Shown here: one piece after another, positions 26,088-34,379 of the stretch | Position numbering within the stretch: position 1 is the first letter of the stretch | Layout of the letters: each line of letters starts with the position of its first letter | Assembly: GCA_031550535.1 (NCBI GenBank) | Contig: JAVBOM010000018.1 | Span: 82,112-146,111, forward strand | Direction: 5' to 3' | Origin: Avichristensenella sp031550535 | GTDB lineage: Bacteria > Bacillota > Clostridia > Christensenellales > Aristaeellaceae | DNA: 64,000 bases | Notes under the pieces: model-generated | What the model was told of the DNA's origin: nothing | What the model saw: the letters and a program-made list of their open reading frames with translations, nothing else | The model's database searches: none | Made by a program: the position numbers and the translations under genes

Positions 26088-27053
26088 ATGAACATCGTCA
26101 TTCTGGACGGCTACACCGAAAACCCCGGCGACCTGAGCTGGGCGGGCTTTGAGGCCCTGGGCACGCTCACCGTGTACGACAACACGCCCGCGGCCGATGC
26201 GGCGGAGATCCTGCGCCGCGCCAGCGACGCGGACGCTATCATCACCAACAAGACGCCGGTCAGCAAAGAAACCATCGACAGATGCCCGAACCTGCGCTAC
26301 ATCGGCGTGCTGGCGACGGGCTACAACATCGTGGATGTGGACGCTGCGAAGGCGCGCGGCATCCCGGTGACGAACATCCCGAACTACGGCACCGACGTGG
26401 TCGGCCAGTTCGCCATCGCGCTGCTGCTGGAGATTGCGAGCAAGGTCGGCCATCATGACCGCGCCGTGCACGAGGGCCGCTGGGCGCACGCCAATGGCTT
26501 CTGCTTCTGGGACGGCTCGCTGATCGAGCTATCCGGCAAGACTATGGGCATCATCGGCTTCGGCCGCATCGGCCGGGTAACGGGCCGCATCGCCAAGGCC
26601 ATGGGCATGCGCGTGCTGGCAGCGGACGCGTTCCCGTGCGACGAGGGCCGGGAAATCGCGGAGTACGTGGACCTGAACACGCTGCTCGCCCAGTCGGATG
26701 TCATCAGCCTGCACTGCCCGCTGACGCCGGACACGCAGGGCATCATCAGCGCGGCCACCATCGCCAGGATGAAGGACGGCGTAATCCTCATCAACAACGC
26801 GCGCGGCCCGCTCATCGTGGAGCAGGACCTGGCGGACGCGCTGAACAGCGGTAAAGTGCAGGCGGCCGGGCTGGACGTGGTCTCCGTGGAGCCAATCCGG
26901 GGGGATAACCCGCTGCTGACGGCTAAGAACTGCATCATCACGCCGCACATTTCCTGGGCATCCCGGGAAAGCCGGTCGCGCCTGATGGACATCGCCGTCG
27001 CGAACTTGCGCGGCTTCCTGGACGGCACGCCGCAGAACGTGGTGAACGGCTAG
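26088..27053 (+). CDS. D-2-hydroxyacid dehydrogenase, glycerate/hydroxypyruvate reductase-like
   Basis: The 321-residue NAD(P)-dependent enzyme starts NIVILDGYTENPGDLSWAGF, a characteristic opening of HprA-type glycerate dehydrogenases. The Rossmann motif is MGIIGFGRIGRVTGRIA. The catalytic Arg, Glu and His are in NNARGPLIVEQDL, DVVSVEPIRG and TPHISWAS. It should interconvert hydroxypyruvate and D-glycerate, or a similar pair, consistent with the upstream ThDP enzyme. The ATG at 26088 follows GGAGGTAAAACAAAGCAG; longer in-frame starts run through repeat R2 and are rejected. Confidence 0.88.
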   Translation: MNIVILDGYTENPGDLSWAGFEALGTLTVYDNTPAADAAEILRRASDADAIITNKTPVSKETIDRCPNLRYIGVLATGYNIVDVDAAKARGIPVTNIPNYGTDVVGQFAIALLLEIASKVGHHDRAVHEGRWAHANGFCFWDGSLIELSGKTMGIIGFGRIGRVTGRIAKAMGMRVLAADAFPCDEGREIAEYVDLNTLLAQSDVISLHCPLTPDTQGIISAATIARMKDGVILINNARGPLIVEQDLADALNSGKVQAAGLDVVSVEPIRGDNPLLTAKNCIITPHISWASRESRSRLMDIAVANLRGFLDGTPQNVVNG

Positions 27054-27064
27054 CAATCCACAAA

Positions 27065-27127
27065 GACGGCAGCGCTGTGTTGAAAAATCGGGCGCCAGAT
27101 AAGGATTCCGTCAGGAATCCTTGCTAC
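27065..27127 (-). repeat. PE63 element between the two dehydrogenase genes
   Basis: 63-bp copy with GGATTCCGTCAGGAATCC as one hairpin and AGCGCTGTGTTGAAAAATC... as the other. Confidence 0.85.
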
Positions 27128-27146
27128 TTTCCATGGAGGTGGTCTT

Positions 27147-28130
27147 ATGCCAACCATCAAGAACCTGCTTGTCACCGTTCCGGCCACCCCGGCGCACCGC
27201 GCTGCGCTGGAATCGCGCGCGCCCGGCGCGGCGTTCACGTATATTGAACGAAACAACCTGCGGCCCGGGGATGTCAAGGGCCGCGACGTGATTATCGGCA
27301 GCATTCCGCTCCCGCTTCTGCCGGAGGCGGACGCTCTCCGGTGGCTGCAGCTCAGCAGCGCGGGCGCGGACGGGTTTATGGCCCCGGGCGCGATGCCGGA
27401 GGGCGCGGTGTTGACCAGCGCGACCGGTGCGTATGGCCAAGCCGTCGCGGAGCACGCCTTCGCGATGTGGGCGGCGCTGGTGAAAAGGCTGCCGCAGTAC
27501 CGGGACGGCCAAACCCGGCGCGCGTGGGCGGACCTGGGCGAGGTGACGGGGCTTTTTGGCAAGACGGTGCTTGTCGTGGGGTTTGGCGACATCGGCCGGA
27601 CGTTCGCGCGGCTGATGCGGCCTTTTGACAGCCGCATTCTCGCCATCGTGCGCAGCGCGCGCCCGGATGACTTGGCCGATGAAGTCTATGAATCGCTGGA
27701 CAGCCTGGACACACTGCTGCCGCGCGCGGACGTGGTGCTGCTCAGCCTGCCGGACACCGGCGAGACGCGCCACGCGATCAACCCCGCGCGCCTCGCCCGG
27801 ATGAAGCCAACCGCCATCCTGCTGAACGTGGGCCGTGGTACGGCGGTGGATACAGAGGCGCTGTGCGATGCGGTGGAAGCGGGGCAAATCCTGGGCGCGG
27901 GCATCGACGTGACCGACCCGGAGCCGCTGCCGCCCGATCATCGCCTGTGGGGCATCCCGGGTATCCTGCTAACCCCGCATGTCGCCGGGGGATTCCGCCT
28001 GTCCGTCACGCGGGAGCGCATGATCGCGCTTTTCGCGGAGAACCTGACGCGCTACCAGGCCGGGGAGCCGATGATCAGCGTGGTAGACAGCGCGCTCGGG
28101 TACGCGGCGGGGAAGGCGTATCATGGGTGA
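27147..28130 (+). CDS. D-2-hydroxyacid dehydrogenase, second paralog
   Basis: The 327-residue product has a Rossmann motif (TVLVVGFGDIGRTFARL) and the three catalytic residues in LNVGRGTAVDTEAL (Arg), DVTDPEPLPPDH (Glu) and TPHVAGGFRLS (His). It is more distant from HprA than its neighbour; the substrate is unknown. The start follows GGAGGTGGTCTT. It overlaps the start of the next (GNAT) gene by 8 bp, ATGGGTGA, suggesting translational coupling. Confidence 0.88.
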   Translation: MPTIKNLLVTVPATPAHRAALESRAPGAAFTYIERNNLRPGDVKGRDVIIGSIPLPLLPEADALRWLQLSSAGADGFMAPGAMPEGAVLTSATGAYGQAVAEHAFAMWAALVKRLPQYRDGQTRRAWADLGEVTGLFGKTVLVVGFGDIGRTFARLMRPFDSRILAIVRSARPDDLADEVYESLDSLDTLLPRADVVLLSLPDTGETRHAINPARLARMKPTAILLNVGRGTAVDTEALCDAVEAGQILGAGIDVTDPEPLPPDHRLWGIPGILLTPHVAGGFRLSVTRERMIALFAENLTRYQAGEPMISVVDSALGYAAGKAYHG

Positions 28131-28740
28131 GTATGCGATTGTGCCTATCTCCCGGCAAAACATTGCGGACATCAATGTGCCAAACCAGCCATTTTTGAAA
28201 ATCGGCCGCATTGTGCCGGCGTTCAAGGGCGGGAAATGGACGTATTCCGAAGAAGTTTTCGAACCGAACGCGCAGCGGGCATTTCTTTTTCCAAACGATG
28301 AGGAGGACTGGGCGAAATACATCGATAGCGACGCCAAACAGATCTATTTCCTGTATGAGGAAGGCCAATGCGCGGCGCAGATACGCATCCGCAAGAAGAG
28401 GTAAGGATTTCTGCCGAAATCCTTTTGTGGCGCCCGATTTTTCAAATCAGCGCCGCCACCCCGGAACGGCTATTGCTTTGTGGAGGACCTGGCGGTGGCG
28501 GCTGACAAGCGAAGGAAGGGCTACGCAAGGGCGCTGCTCGCGGCGGCGGAGGCATGGGCGAAGGCACGGGGCCTGACCGGCTTCATGCTGGAGGCGCAGG
28601 ATGTCAACCTGGCCGCCTGCAGGGCGTACGCGAAGATGGGGTTCGTCATCGGCGGCGTTGACAGTCGGCTGTACTGGAACACGCCGCAAAGGGACGATCT
28701 GGCGGTCTTTTGGTACAAGATGTTTAACGAAGAGGGGTAG
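28123..28740 (+). pseudogene. GNAT acetyltransferase gene split by a PE63 element carrying a stop
   Basis: The first 93 codons (MGEYAIVPISRQNIADIN to QIRIRKKR) end at a TAA inside a PE63 element. The remaining frame continues as NGYCFVEDLAVAADKRRKGY, the acetyl-CoA-binding motif of GNAT enzymes, to the stop at 28738-28740. Both halves are in the same frame. Deleting 28398-28460 (63 bp) rejoins them as RIRKNRNGYCFVEDLAV, which looks like an intact streptothricin-acetyltransferase-type GNAT of about 185 residues. In its present state the gene should make a truncated protein, unless the downstream half is translated from an internal start such as the GTG at 28480. Confidence 0.85.
28398..28460 (+). 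repeat. PE63 element interrupting the GNAT gene
   Basis: Full 63-bp copy in the sense orientation: GAGGTAAGGATTTC at the start and AATCAGCGCCGCC at the end. It is read in the frame whose third codon is TAA. Confidence 0.92.
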
Positions 28741-28853
28741 GATTTCTCGCGAAATCTCCACCCCTCTGATATGTTCCGGTTCCTCGCCGGCGTAGGTTGG
28801 GCGCGCATCCATCGGCTGCGGTCGGCTGTTCCAATCAGCGCCGCCGTCGTTGT
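28736..28853 (+). repeat. Disrupted PE63 copy: two halves separated by about 60 bp
   Basis: The left hairpin GTAGGATTTCTCGCGAAATC (28736-28757) directly follows the GNAT stop. The right half GTTCCAATCAGCGCCGCCGTC ends near 28853. The unrelated sequence between them could be an insertion into the element. Confidence 0.55.
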
Positions 28854-28869
28854 GATGCGGCGCGGCGAT

Positions 28870-28915
28870 CCGGGCCGGACAGCCAATGGCCGCTCTACGG
28901 TACGCGCTGTCAGTC
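28870..28915 (+). repeat. Short GC-rich dispersed repeat (R4-like)
   Basis: GGACAGCCAATGGCCGCTC followed by TACGGTACGC resembles GGACGGCCATTGGCCGCCC and TACGGAACGC at about 34412-34446. It lies in the gap before the convergent C-S lyase gene. Confidence 0.45.
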
Positions 28916-28982
28916 ATCTAGCGCGGTTTGTGCGACGTTCGACTGCGTAGTTGCAGCCGGCCATTGCACCCATGCAGTCCCT

Positions 28983-30167
28983 CTACGCCATTCCCCGCTT
29001 CCGGATCGCGACCAGCAGCCTGTCCAGCGCCTGCGCGAGCACCGGGCGCGGCAACGCCAGGTTCAGCCGCATGAAGCCTTCGCCGCCCTGGCCGAACTGC
29101 GTGCCCTCGCCCAGGAACAGCATGGCCTCCCCGCGCACGAACGCCCGCAGCGCGTCCATTGAAAGGCCGAGCGCGCGCCAGTCCGTCCACGCGAGGTACG
29201 TGCCCTGCACCGGCAGCAGTTTGACCGTGGGCAGGTGCTCTGAAAGCCACACGCCCAGCAGGTCAAAGTTGCCGCGCACATAGTCGTGCAGCGCATCCAG
29301 CCACGGCGCGCCCTCGTCGTATGCCGCGATGGTCGCGTGGTAGCCGAAGTACGACACGTTGCCCTGCCCGTCCGAACGCTGCCGCTTGGCGTACTTTTCG
29401 CGCAGCGCGGGGTTCTGGATGATCGTGTTGGCGAGCTTCAGCCCCGCCAGGTTGAACGTCTTGCTCGCCGCCGTCAGGATGACGCAGCGGTCCGCAAAGT
29501 CCGGCGCGGCCAGCGGAAGCACGGTGTGACGCCCGTGCAGTTCCAGGTCAAAATGAATCTCGTCGGAGACAATCAGCAGATCGTTCTCGCGGCAGATGTC
29601 CGCCACCTGGCGCAGCTCCTCGGGCGTCCAGATGCGGCCGACCGGGTTGTGCGGGCTGCACAGCAGCAGCACCTTCGCGCGCGGGTTCGAAGCCTTGCTC
29701 CGCAGGTCGGCAAGGTCCATGCGGTACAGGCCGTCCTCGCCCATCACGAGCGGATTATAGATCGCCTCGCGGCCATTGTCCAGCACGGAATTCACGAACG
29801 GGCCGTACCCCGGCGGCTGGATGATCACGGCGTCGCCCGGCTCCGTGAACGCGCGGACGGCCACGCTCAGCGCGGGCACCACGCCACTCTCCGGCACGAT
29901 CCATTCCTTTTCAATCGCCCAGCCGTGGCGTCTGGCCATCCAGCCCTGCACGGCGGTATTGTACCGGTCGTCCGCGTCGGTGTAGCCGTAGATGCCGTGC
30001 TCCGCCGCGCGGCACATCGCGTCCACCACACACGGCGCGCAGCGGAACTCCATGTCCGCGATGGACATCGGCACGATACCGGCGGCCTTCTCCTCCGGGG
30101 TGCGGCGCGCCCATTTGGCGCAGCCCGTGTCGTCCCGGCTGGTAAGCGTATCAAAATCAAACGCCAT
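28983..30167 (-). CDS. PatB/MalY-type PLP-dependent C-S lyase (aminotransferase fold)
   Basis: The 394-residue fold-type I PLP enzyme has PatB hallmarks: VPMSIADMEFRCAP near the N-terminus, HNPVGRIWTPEEL, and SDEIHFDLELHGRHTV. The PLP lysine lies in LTAASKTFNLAGLKLAN. PatB/MalY proteins are cystathionine or cysteine-S-conjugate beta-lyases. It is the last gene of the lysine-fermentation operon and its start overlaps the end of hbd by 11 bp. A direct role in lysine breakdown is not established; ammonia or sulfur handling is possible. Confidence 0.88.
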   Translation of the reverse strand: MAFDFDTLTSRDDTGCAKWARRTPEEKAAGIVPMSIADMEFRCAPCVVDAMCRAAEHGIYGYTDADDRYNTAVQGWMARRHGWAIEKEWIVPESGVVPALSVAVRAFTEPGDAVIIQPPGYGPFVNSVLDNGREAIYNPLVMGEDGLYRMDLADLRSKASNPRAKVLLLCSPHNPVGRIWTPEELRQVADICRENDLLIVSDEIHFDLELHGRHTVLPLAAPDFADRCVILTAASKTFNLAGLKLANTIIQNPALREKYAKRQRSDGQGNVSYFGYHATIAAYDEGAPWLDALHDYVRGNFDLLGVWLSEHLPTVKLLPVQGTYLAWTDWRALGLSMDALRAFVRGEAMLFLGEGTQFGQGGEGFMRLNLALPRPVLAQALDRLLVAIRKRGMA

Positions 30168-31005
30168 ATGTGTAGAATCCCTTCCCCGTCTTCCGGCCCA
30201 GCAGGCCCGCGCGCACCATCTTGCGCAGGAGGCCCGAGGCGCGGTATTTCCCGTCGTGCGTTTCCTGGTACAGGCTGTCCATGATGGCCAGGCACACATC
30301 GAGCCCGACCAAGTCGCCCAGCGCGAGCGGGCCCATCGGGTGGTTCGCGCCCAGCTTCATCGCGGTGTCGATCGCCTCGGGCGTCGCCACGCCTTCCTCC
30401 ACGAGGAAGCTCGCCTCGTTGATCATCGGGATCAGCAGGCGGTTGACGACAAAGCCCGGCGCTTCGCTCACCTCGACCGGCTCCTTGCCCACCTCCGCGC
30501 TCAGCGCGCGCACCGCCTCAAACGTCTCGTCTGACGTGTGCGCCCCCCGGATCAGTTCGATCAGCTTCATCAGCGTGGCGGGGTTGAAGAAGTGCATGCC
30601 CACGCACTTGTCCGGCCGCTTCGTCGCGGACGCGATCTCCGTGATGGAGATGGACGACGTGTTGGACGCAAACACACAGTCCGGGCCGCAGATGCCGTCC
30701 AGCTCCGCGAAAACCGCCTTCTTCACCTGCGCGTTCTCCACAATGGCCTCCACGACCAGCGCCGCGTCCTTCGCGTCCGCAAGCGCCGTGGTGAAGCGGA
30801 TGCGGCTAATGAGCGCGGCCTTGTCCTCCGGGGACAGCTTGCCCTTGTCCACGCGGCGCTGCAGCCCCTTGTCCAGCTTCGCGGCCGCATTCTGGATGAT
30901 CGCGTCGTCCATGTCGCGGACGGTGACATCCTTCCCGGCCCCGGCGAACACCTGGGCAATGTCCAGCCCCATGGTGCCCGCGCCGACGATGAATACCTTT
31001 TGCAT
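30157..31005 (-). CDS. hbd: 3-hydroxybutyryl-CoA dehydrogenase
   Basis: The 282-residue NAD(P)-dependent enzyme has a dinucleotide-binding start (KVFIVGAGTMGLDIAQVF) and catalytic motifs SNTSSISITEIA, GMHFFNPATLMKLIEL and the dimerisation signature GFVVNRLLIPMINEA. It ends ...GRKTGKGFYTYGV, like clostridial Hbd. It interconverts acetoacetyl-CoA and 3-hydroxybutyryl-CoA. In this operon it could link acetyl-CoA-derived units to crotonyl-CoA with the adjacent crt product, alongside crotonyl-CoA from Kal. The start follows AAGGAGGAAAGGGC. Confidence 0.95.
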   Translation of the reverse strand: MQKVFIVGAGTMGLDIAQVFAGAGKDVTVRDMDDAIIQNAAAKLDKGLQRRVDKGKLSPEDKAALISRIRFTTALADAKDAALVVEAIVENAQVKKAVFAELDGICGPDCVFASNTSSISITEIASATKRPDKCVGMHFFNPATLMKLIELIRGAHTSDETFEAVRALSAEVGKEPVEVSEAPGFVVNRLLIPMINEASFLVEEGVATPEAIDTAMKLGANHPMGPLALGDLVGLDVCLAIMDSLYQETHDGKYRASGLLRKMVRAGLLGRKTGKGFYTYGV

Positions 31006-31020
31006 GCCCTTTCCTCCTTA

Positions 31021-31082
31021 GCTGACGGCACGCAACCGAAGATTGCGGGCCATTGAGGGATTTCGCCAGAAATCCTTACCTC
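31021..31082 (-). repeat. PE63 element, variant, first of a tandem pair
   Basis: GAGGTAAGGATTTCTGGCGAAATCCCTC hairpin on the minus strand, with a diverged second half (GCGGGCCATT... side). It lies directly upstream of hbd. Confidence 0.7.
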
Positions 31083-31088
31083 TTGATC

Positions 31089-31151
31089 GATGGCGGCGCT
31101 GATTCGAAGAATCGGGCGCCATAAGGGGATTTCGCCAGAAATCCCTACCTC
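31089..31151 (-). repeat. PE63 element overlapping the crt stop, second of a tandem pair
   Basis: Full 63-bp copy. Its first two bases form part of the crt stop (TGAGGTAGGGATTTC on the minus strand). Confidence 0.92.
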
Positions 31152-31926
31152 ACAGACCTTTGAACGGTTCCGCCTTCCGCTTCTCCACAAAGGCCGCCAT
31201 CGCCTCTTGCTGGTCCTCCGTCTCAAAGCATTCCGAGAACCGCTCGTTCTCAACGGCAACCGCCGCGTCTAGCGGTTTGCCCGCGCCCCGCAGCATCGCC
31301 GCCTTGGCCGCGCGCACCGCAATGGGCGCGTTCCTGGCGATGGCCTCCGCGAGCTTCACCGCCTCGTCCAGCAGCATCTCCGGCGGGTACACCGCACTGA
31401 CCAGCCCGACGCGCAGCGCCTCCGCCGCGTCCGCGATTCTGCCCGTGAAGATCCATTCCATCGCCGCGCTCATGCCGATGGCGCGGGGCAGGCGCTGCGT
31501 GCCGCCGAACCCCGGCGTGATGCCGAGCGTGGTTTCCGGTTGGCCGAACTTCGCCTTTTCCGACGCCAGGCGGATGTCGCACGCCAGCGCCAATTCGCAC
31601 CCACCGCCGAGCGCAAAGCCATTGACGGCCGCGATCACGGGCTGCGGCGCGGCCTCGATGGCGGCGAACGCCGCGCAGCCGTTTTCCGCGAAAGCGCGCG
31701 CTTCCGCACGGGAGAGGTTCCGCATTTCCGCGATGTCCGCGCCGGCGACGAACGCCTTGCCCTCGCCGGTGAGCACAACGGCCCGCACGGACGCGTCCGC
31801 GGCGATGGCCGTGAACGCTTCCTTTATTTCATCCAGTACCTTCGCGTTCAGCGCGTTCAGCGCGCCTGGGCGGGAAACCGTCACCACGGCGACCGCTTCC
31901 CGGCGCTCCACCTTGATGTATTCCAC
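31150..31926 (-). CDS. crt: Enoyl-CoA hydratase/crotonase
   Basis: The 258-residue crotonase-fold enzyme has oxyanion-hole motifs AFVAGADIAEM and NGFALGGGCELALACD and the catalytic glutamates in GQPETTLGITPGFGGTQRL. It should hydrate crotonyl-CoA to 3-hydroxybutyryl-CoA reversibly. The start is GTG at 31926, with AAAGGAG before it; that ribosome binding site lies inside the extended kamE reading frame. It is followed by two PE63 copies, the first forming its stop codon. Crotonyl-CoA is also the product of Kal encoded at the other end of this operon. Confidence 0.93.
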   Translation of the reverse strand: MEYIKVERREAVAVVTVSRPGALNALNAKVLDEIKEAFTAIAADASVRAVVLTGEGKAFVAGADIAEMRNLSRAEARAFAENGCAAFAAIEAAPQPVIAAVNGFALGGGCELALACDIRLASEKAKFGQPETTLGITPGFGGTQRLPRAIGMSAAMEWIFTGRIADAAEALRVGLVSAVYPPEMLLDEAVKLAEAIARNAPIAVRAAKAAMLRGAGKPLDAAVAVENERFSECFETEDQQEAMAAFVEKRKAEPFKGL

Positions 31927-31928
31927 GC

Positions 31929-32780
31929 CTAACGCTCCTTTCTGGGCGGCGGCGCTGATTCGGAGAATCGGGCGCCATCAGCGGATTCCGTCCGGAATCC
32001 TTTCCTTCTCGCCATCTCTTCCACGGCGAATGTCGCCACGTCGTCGGCGTACTTGCCGGGGCCGAACCCCGCGTCAAACCCCAGCTCCTTGGCGAGCTCG
32101 TGCGTGACGCGCGCGCCGCCGCAAATGACGACGAACCGGCTGCGCACGCCTTCTGCCTCCAGCAGCTCGATCAGTTCCGTCATGTTCTGGATGTGCACGT
32201 CGCGCTGCGTCACCGTCTGGGACACGAGCAGCACGTCCGCGTTCAACTCCACGGCACGGCGGACGAATACTTCGTTGGGCACCTGCGCGCCCAGGTTGTG
32301 CGCGTCGATCATCTCGTACCGCTCCAGGCCGTAGTGCCCCGCGAAGCCCTTGCGGTTCATGATCGCGTCGATGCCCACGGTGTGCGCGTCCGTGCCCGTG
32401 CACGCGCCGACGACGACGAGCTTGCGCCCGAAACGCTCGCGGATGAAGCCGTCGCATTCTTCCATCGTCATCACGTCCTGCTCCACCGCCTGCACCTGGA
32501 TGGCCGTGTAGTCCACCGTGTGCCCGCAGGAGCCGTAGACCACGTAGAACGTAAAGTTCTCATCCAGCGTGTGCGCGTGCGAAACGCCGGGTTCCACAAT
32601 ACCCATCTTCTTGGCGAGCGTGCGCGCGGCCTCCATGCCCCGGTCGTCGTTTTTCACCGGCAGGGTGAAGCTCATCTGCACCTTACCGTCGTTCATCGTG
32701 TCGCCGTACGCTTTTAGCCGCGTCAGGTCGAGGGTCTTGTCAAAGTCCGTATTGCCCGTGTTGTACAGCCCGGAACTCAC
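31929..32780 (-). CDS. kamE: Beta-lysine 5,6-aminomutase, small (B12-binding) subunit, with a PE63-encoded C-terminal insert
   Basis: KamE binds adenosylcobalamin and PLP with KamD and moves the terminal amino group of beta-lysine to carbon 5. The B12 motif DAHTVG is at residues 131-136, with the cobalt-ligand histidine at 133. The PLP lysine is K144 in MNRKGFAGHYG, matching the position known for Clostridium sticklandii KamE. The protein is 283 residues. Its C-terminus, RKGFRTESADGARFSESAPP, is the translation of a PE63 element. Removing 63 bp gives ...VEEMASRKER and 262 residues, the usual family length. The GTG start overlaps the kamD stop (GTGA). Confidence 0.95.
   Translation of the reverse strand: MSSGLYNTGNTDFDKTLDLTRLKAYGDTMNDGKVQMSFTLPVKNDDRGMEAARTLAKKMGIVEPGVSHAHTLDENFTFYVVYGSCGHTVDYTAIQVQAVEQDVMTMEECDGFIRERFGRKLVVVGACTGTDAHTVGIDAIMNRKGFAGHYGLERYEMIDAHNLGAQVPNEVFVRRAVELNADVLLVSQTVTQRDVHIQNMTELIELLEAEGVRSRFVVICGGARVTHELAKELGFDAGFGPGKYADDVATFAVEEMARRKGFRTESADGARFSESAPPPRKER
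31945..32007 (-). repeat. PE63 element inside the 3' end of kamE
   Basis: 63-bp copy in the sense orientation. The normal in-frame TAG has become AAA in this frame, so kamE reads through the whole element. It is read in the frame giving GARFSESAPP. Confidence 0.92.
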
Positions 32781-34351
32781 GCGCCCTCACCTCCCCGCAA
32801 CCGCTCAAACGTCTCTACAAACGGATTAAAATAGTTTACACCCTTCAGGGTCACGCCGTCCAGCCCCTTGCCGCCGCTGCGCGCCCGCTTGATGTCGGCG
32901 AACACGCCCTTTTCCAGCGTCGCGAACAGCCCCAGCCGCTCGATTTCTTCCAGCAGATTCGCGGCGCTTTGCAGCACCTCGGCCGCGCGCCCCTCCACCA
33001 TGCCGCCGGACTTGAACTCGATCTCGTCGCCCAAATCCTTCATCGTGCGGAAAATGTAGCGCGCGTTTTCAATCGCCAGCGCGCGGTCGGACATGAACGG
33101 CGTGTGGATCGCTTCGGTCAGCATGCCCAGCAGGTGAATTTTCTGTCCGGTCAGGATGGTGACCATGTTGAACAGCGCGTCCTGCACATGGCCGCGGAAG
33201 ATGTTGCCCGTCATGAACTTGGTCGGCGGCATGTACTTCAGCGGCGCTTCCGGGAAGATTTCCCGCGCCATCTGCGCCTGCGCCAGCTCCATCACAAAGC
33301 CGTTTTCCACATCGGGCGAAATTTCAAACGCGTGCCCGAGGCCCATCTGCCGGGGTTCAAGCCCCGCCTGCAACGCGAACTGCTCGTTGAGGAACTGGGA
33401 GGCGAGCACCGTGTGCGCCTCCTCCACGGCATCGGCGGTGGTGAGGTAGTTGTCCTCGCCCGTGTTGATGATGACGCCCGCGAACGCGTTGATCGCCCGC
33501 GAAAAATACTGATCGATCAGCGTGCGCTGCATGTTGATGTCGCGGAACAGAATGCCGTACAGCGCGTCGTTGAGCATCACGTCCAGGCGCTCCAGCGCGC
33601 CCATGGCCGCGATTTCCGGCATGCACAGGCCGGAGCAGTAGTTGCACAGGCGGATGTAGCGGCCCTCTGTTTCGCCCACCTCATCCAGGGCCGCGCGCAT
33701 CAGGCGGAAGTTCTCCTGCGTGGCGTAGGTGCCGCCGAACCCCTCGGTCGTCGCGCCGTAGGGCACGTAGTCCAGGAGGCTCTGCCCCGTGGTGCGGATC
33801 ACCGCGATCACGTCCGCGCCCTGCTTGGCCGCCGCGACTGCCTGGGTGATGTCCTCATAAATATTGCCGGTCGCGACGATGACGTAGATATACGGCCCGT
33901 CCTTGTCGCCGAACTTGTCCAGGTATCCGTCCCGCGTGGCGACGTTCCAGCGGATTTTCTCAATCGTGGCTTCCACGGCGGGCGCGATCTTGGCGCGGAC
34001 TTCCTCCAGCGGGTGCTGCGGCAGCGTATCCAGCCAGATTTCCCCGCTCGCGACGCCCTCGGCCACCTGCTGCGGCGTCAGCGACAGGGCGGCCATGGCG
34101 TTGCCGATGGTGTACGCCGCGCCGTTTTCCAGCAGGCCGTACCCGTTCATGAAATCGACGATCACGTTGGGCAGCGGCACGCCGTCGCCGTTCACGCCGT
34201 CGATGCCGAGCAGGCGGCAGACCGCCCGCTCGACCGCGACCGTCGTATGCTGGTCAATGAACGCCTGCGTGTCCTCGGCCACGCGCGCCGCCGACGCGCG
34301 CGCCTTGTCCACCAGGGCTTGGTTCAGGTGTAGTTTGCTTCTCAATAACAT
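32777..34351 (-). CDS. kamD: Beta-lysine 5,6-aminomutase, large subunit
   Basis: The 524-residue alpha subunit forms the TIM-barrel part of the aminomutase. It starts MLRSKLHLNQALVDKARASA, and the conserved blocks TTVAVERAVCRLLGIDG, GNIYEDITQAVAAAKQGAD and NYCSGLCMPEIAAMGALERL are typical of KamD. The start at 34349-34351 follows CAAAGGAGG; the upstream in-frame sequence is repeat. It is translationally coupled to kamE. The 210-bp spacer to kamA carries GC-rich repeats, but the genes remain co-directional. Confidence 0.95.
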   Translation of the reverse strand: MLLRSKLHLNQALVDKARASAARVAEDTQAFIDQHTTVAVERAVCRLLGIDGVNGDGVPLPNVIVDFMNGYGLLENGAAYTIGNAMAALSLTPQQVAEGVASGEIWLDTLPQHPLEEVRAKIAPAVEATIEKIRWNVATRDGYLDKFGDKDGPYIYVIVATGNIYEDITQAVAAAKQGADVIAVIRTTGQSLLDYVPYGATTEGFGGTYATQENFRLMRAALDEVGETEGRYIRLCNYCSGLCMPEIAAMGALERLDVMLNDALYGILFRDINMQRTLIDQYFSRAINAFAGVIINTGEDNYLTTADAVEEAHTVLASQFLNEQFALQAGLEPRQMGLGHAFEISPDVENGFVMELAQAQMAREIFPEAPLKYMPPTKFMTGNIFRGHVQDALFNMVTILTGQKIHLLGMLTEAIHTPFMSDRALAIENARYIFRTMKDLGDEIEFKSGGMVEGRAAEVLQSAANLLEEIERLGLFATLEKGVFADIKRARSGGKGLDGVTLKGVNYFNPFVETFERLRGGEGA

Positions 34352-34379
34352 GGCCTCCTTTGAGGTGGTGGTACGGGTT

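Noticed and set aside
28480..28740. A separate 86-residue acetyltransferase gene
   Set aside because: It lacks the N-terminal half of the fold, has no good ribosome binding site, and is in frame with the upstream half after removal of 63 bp.
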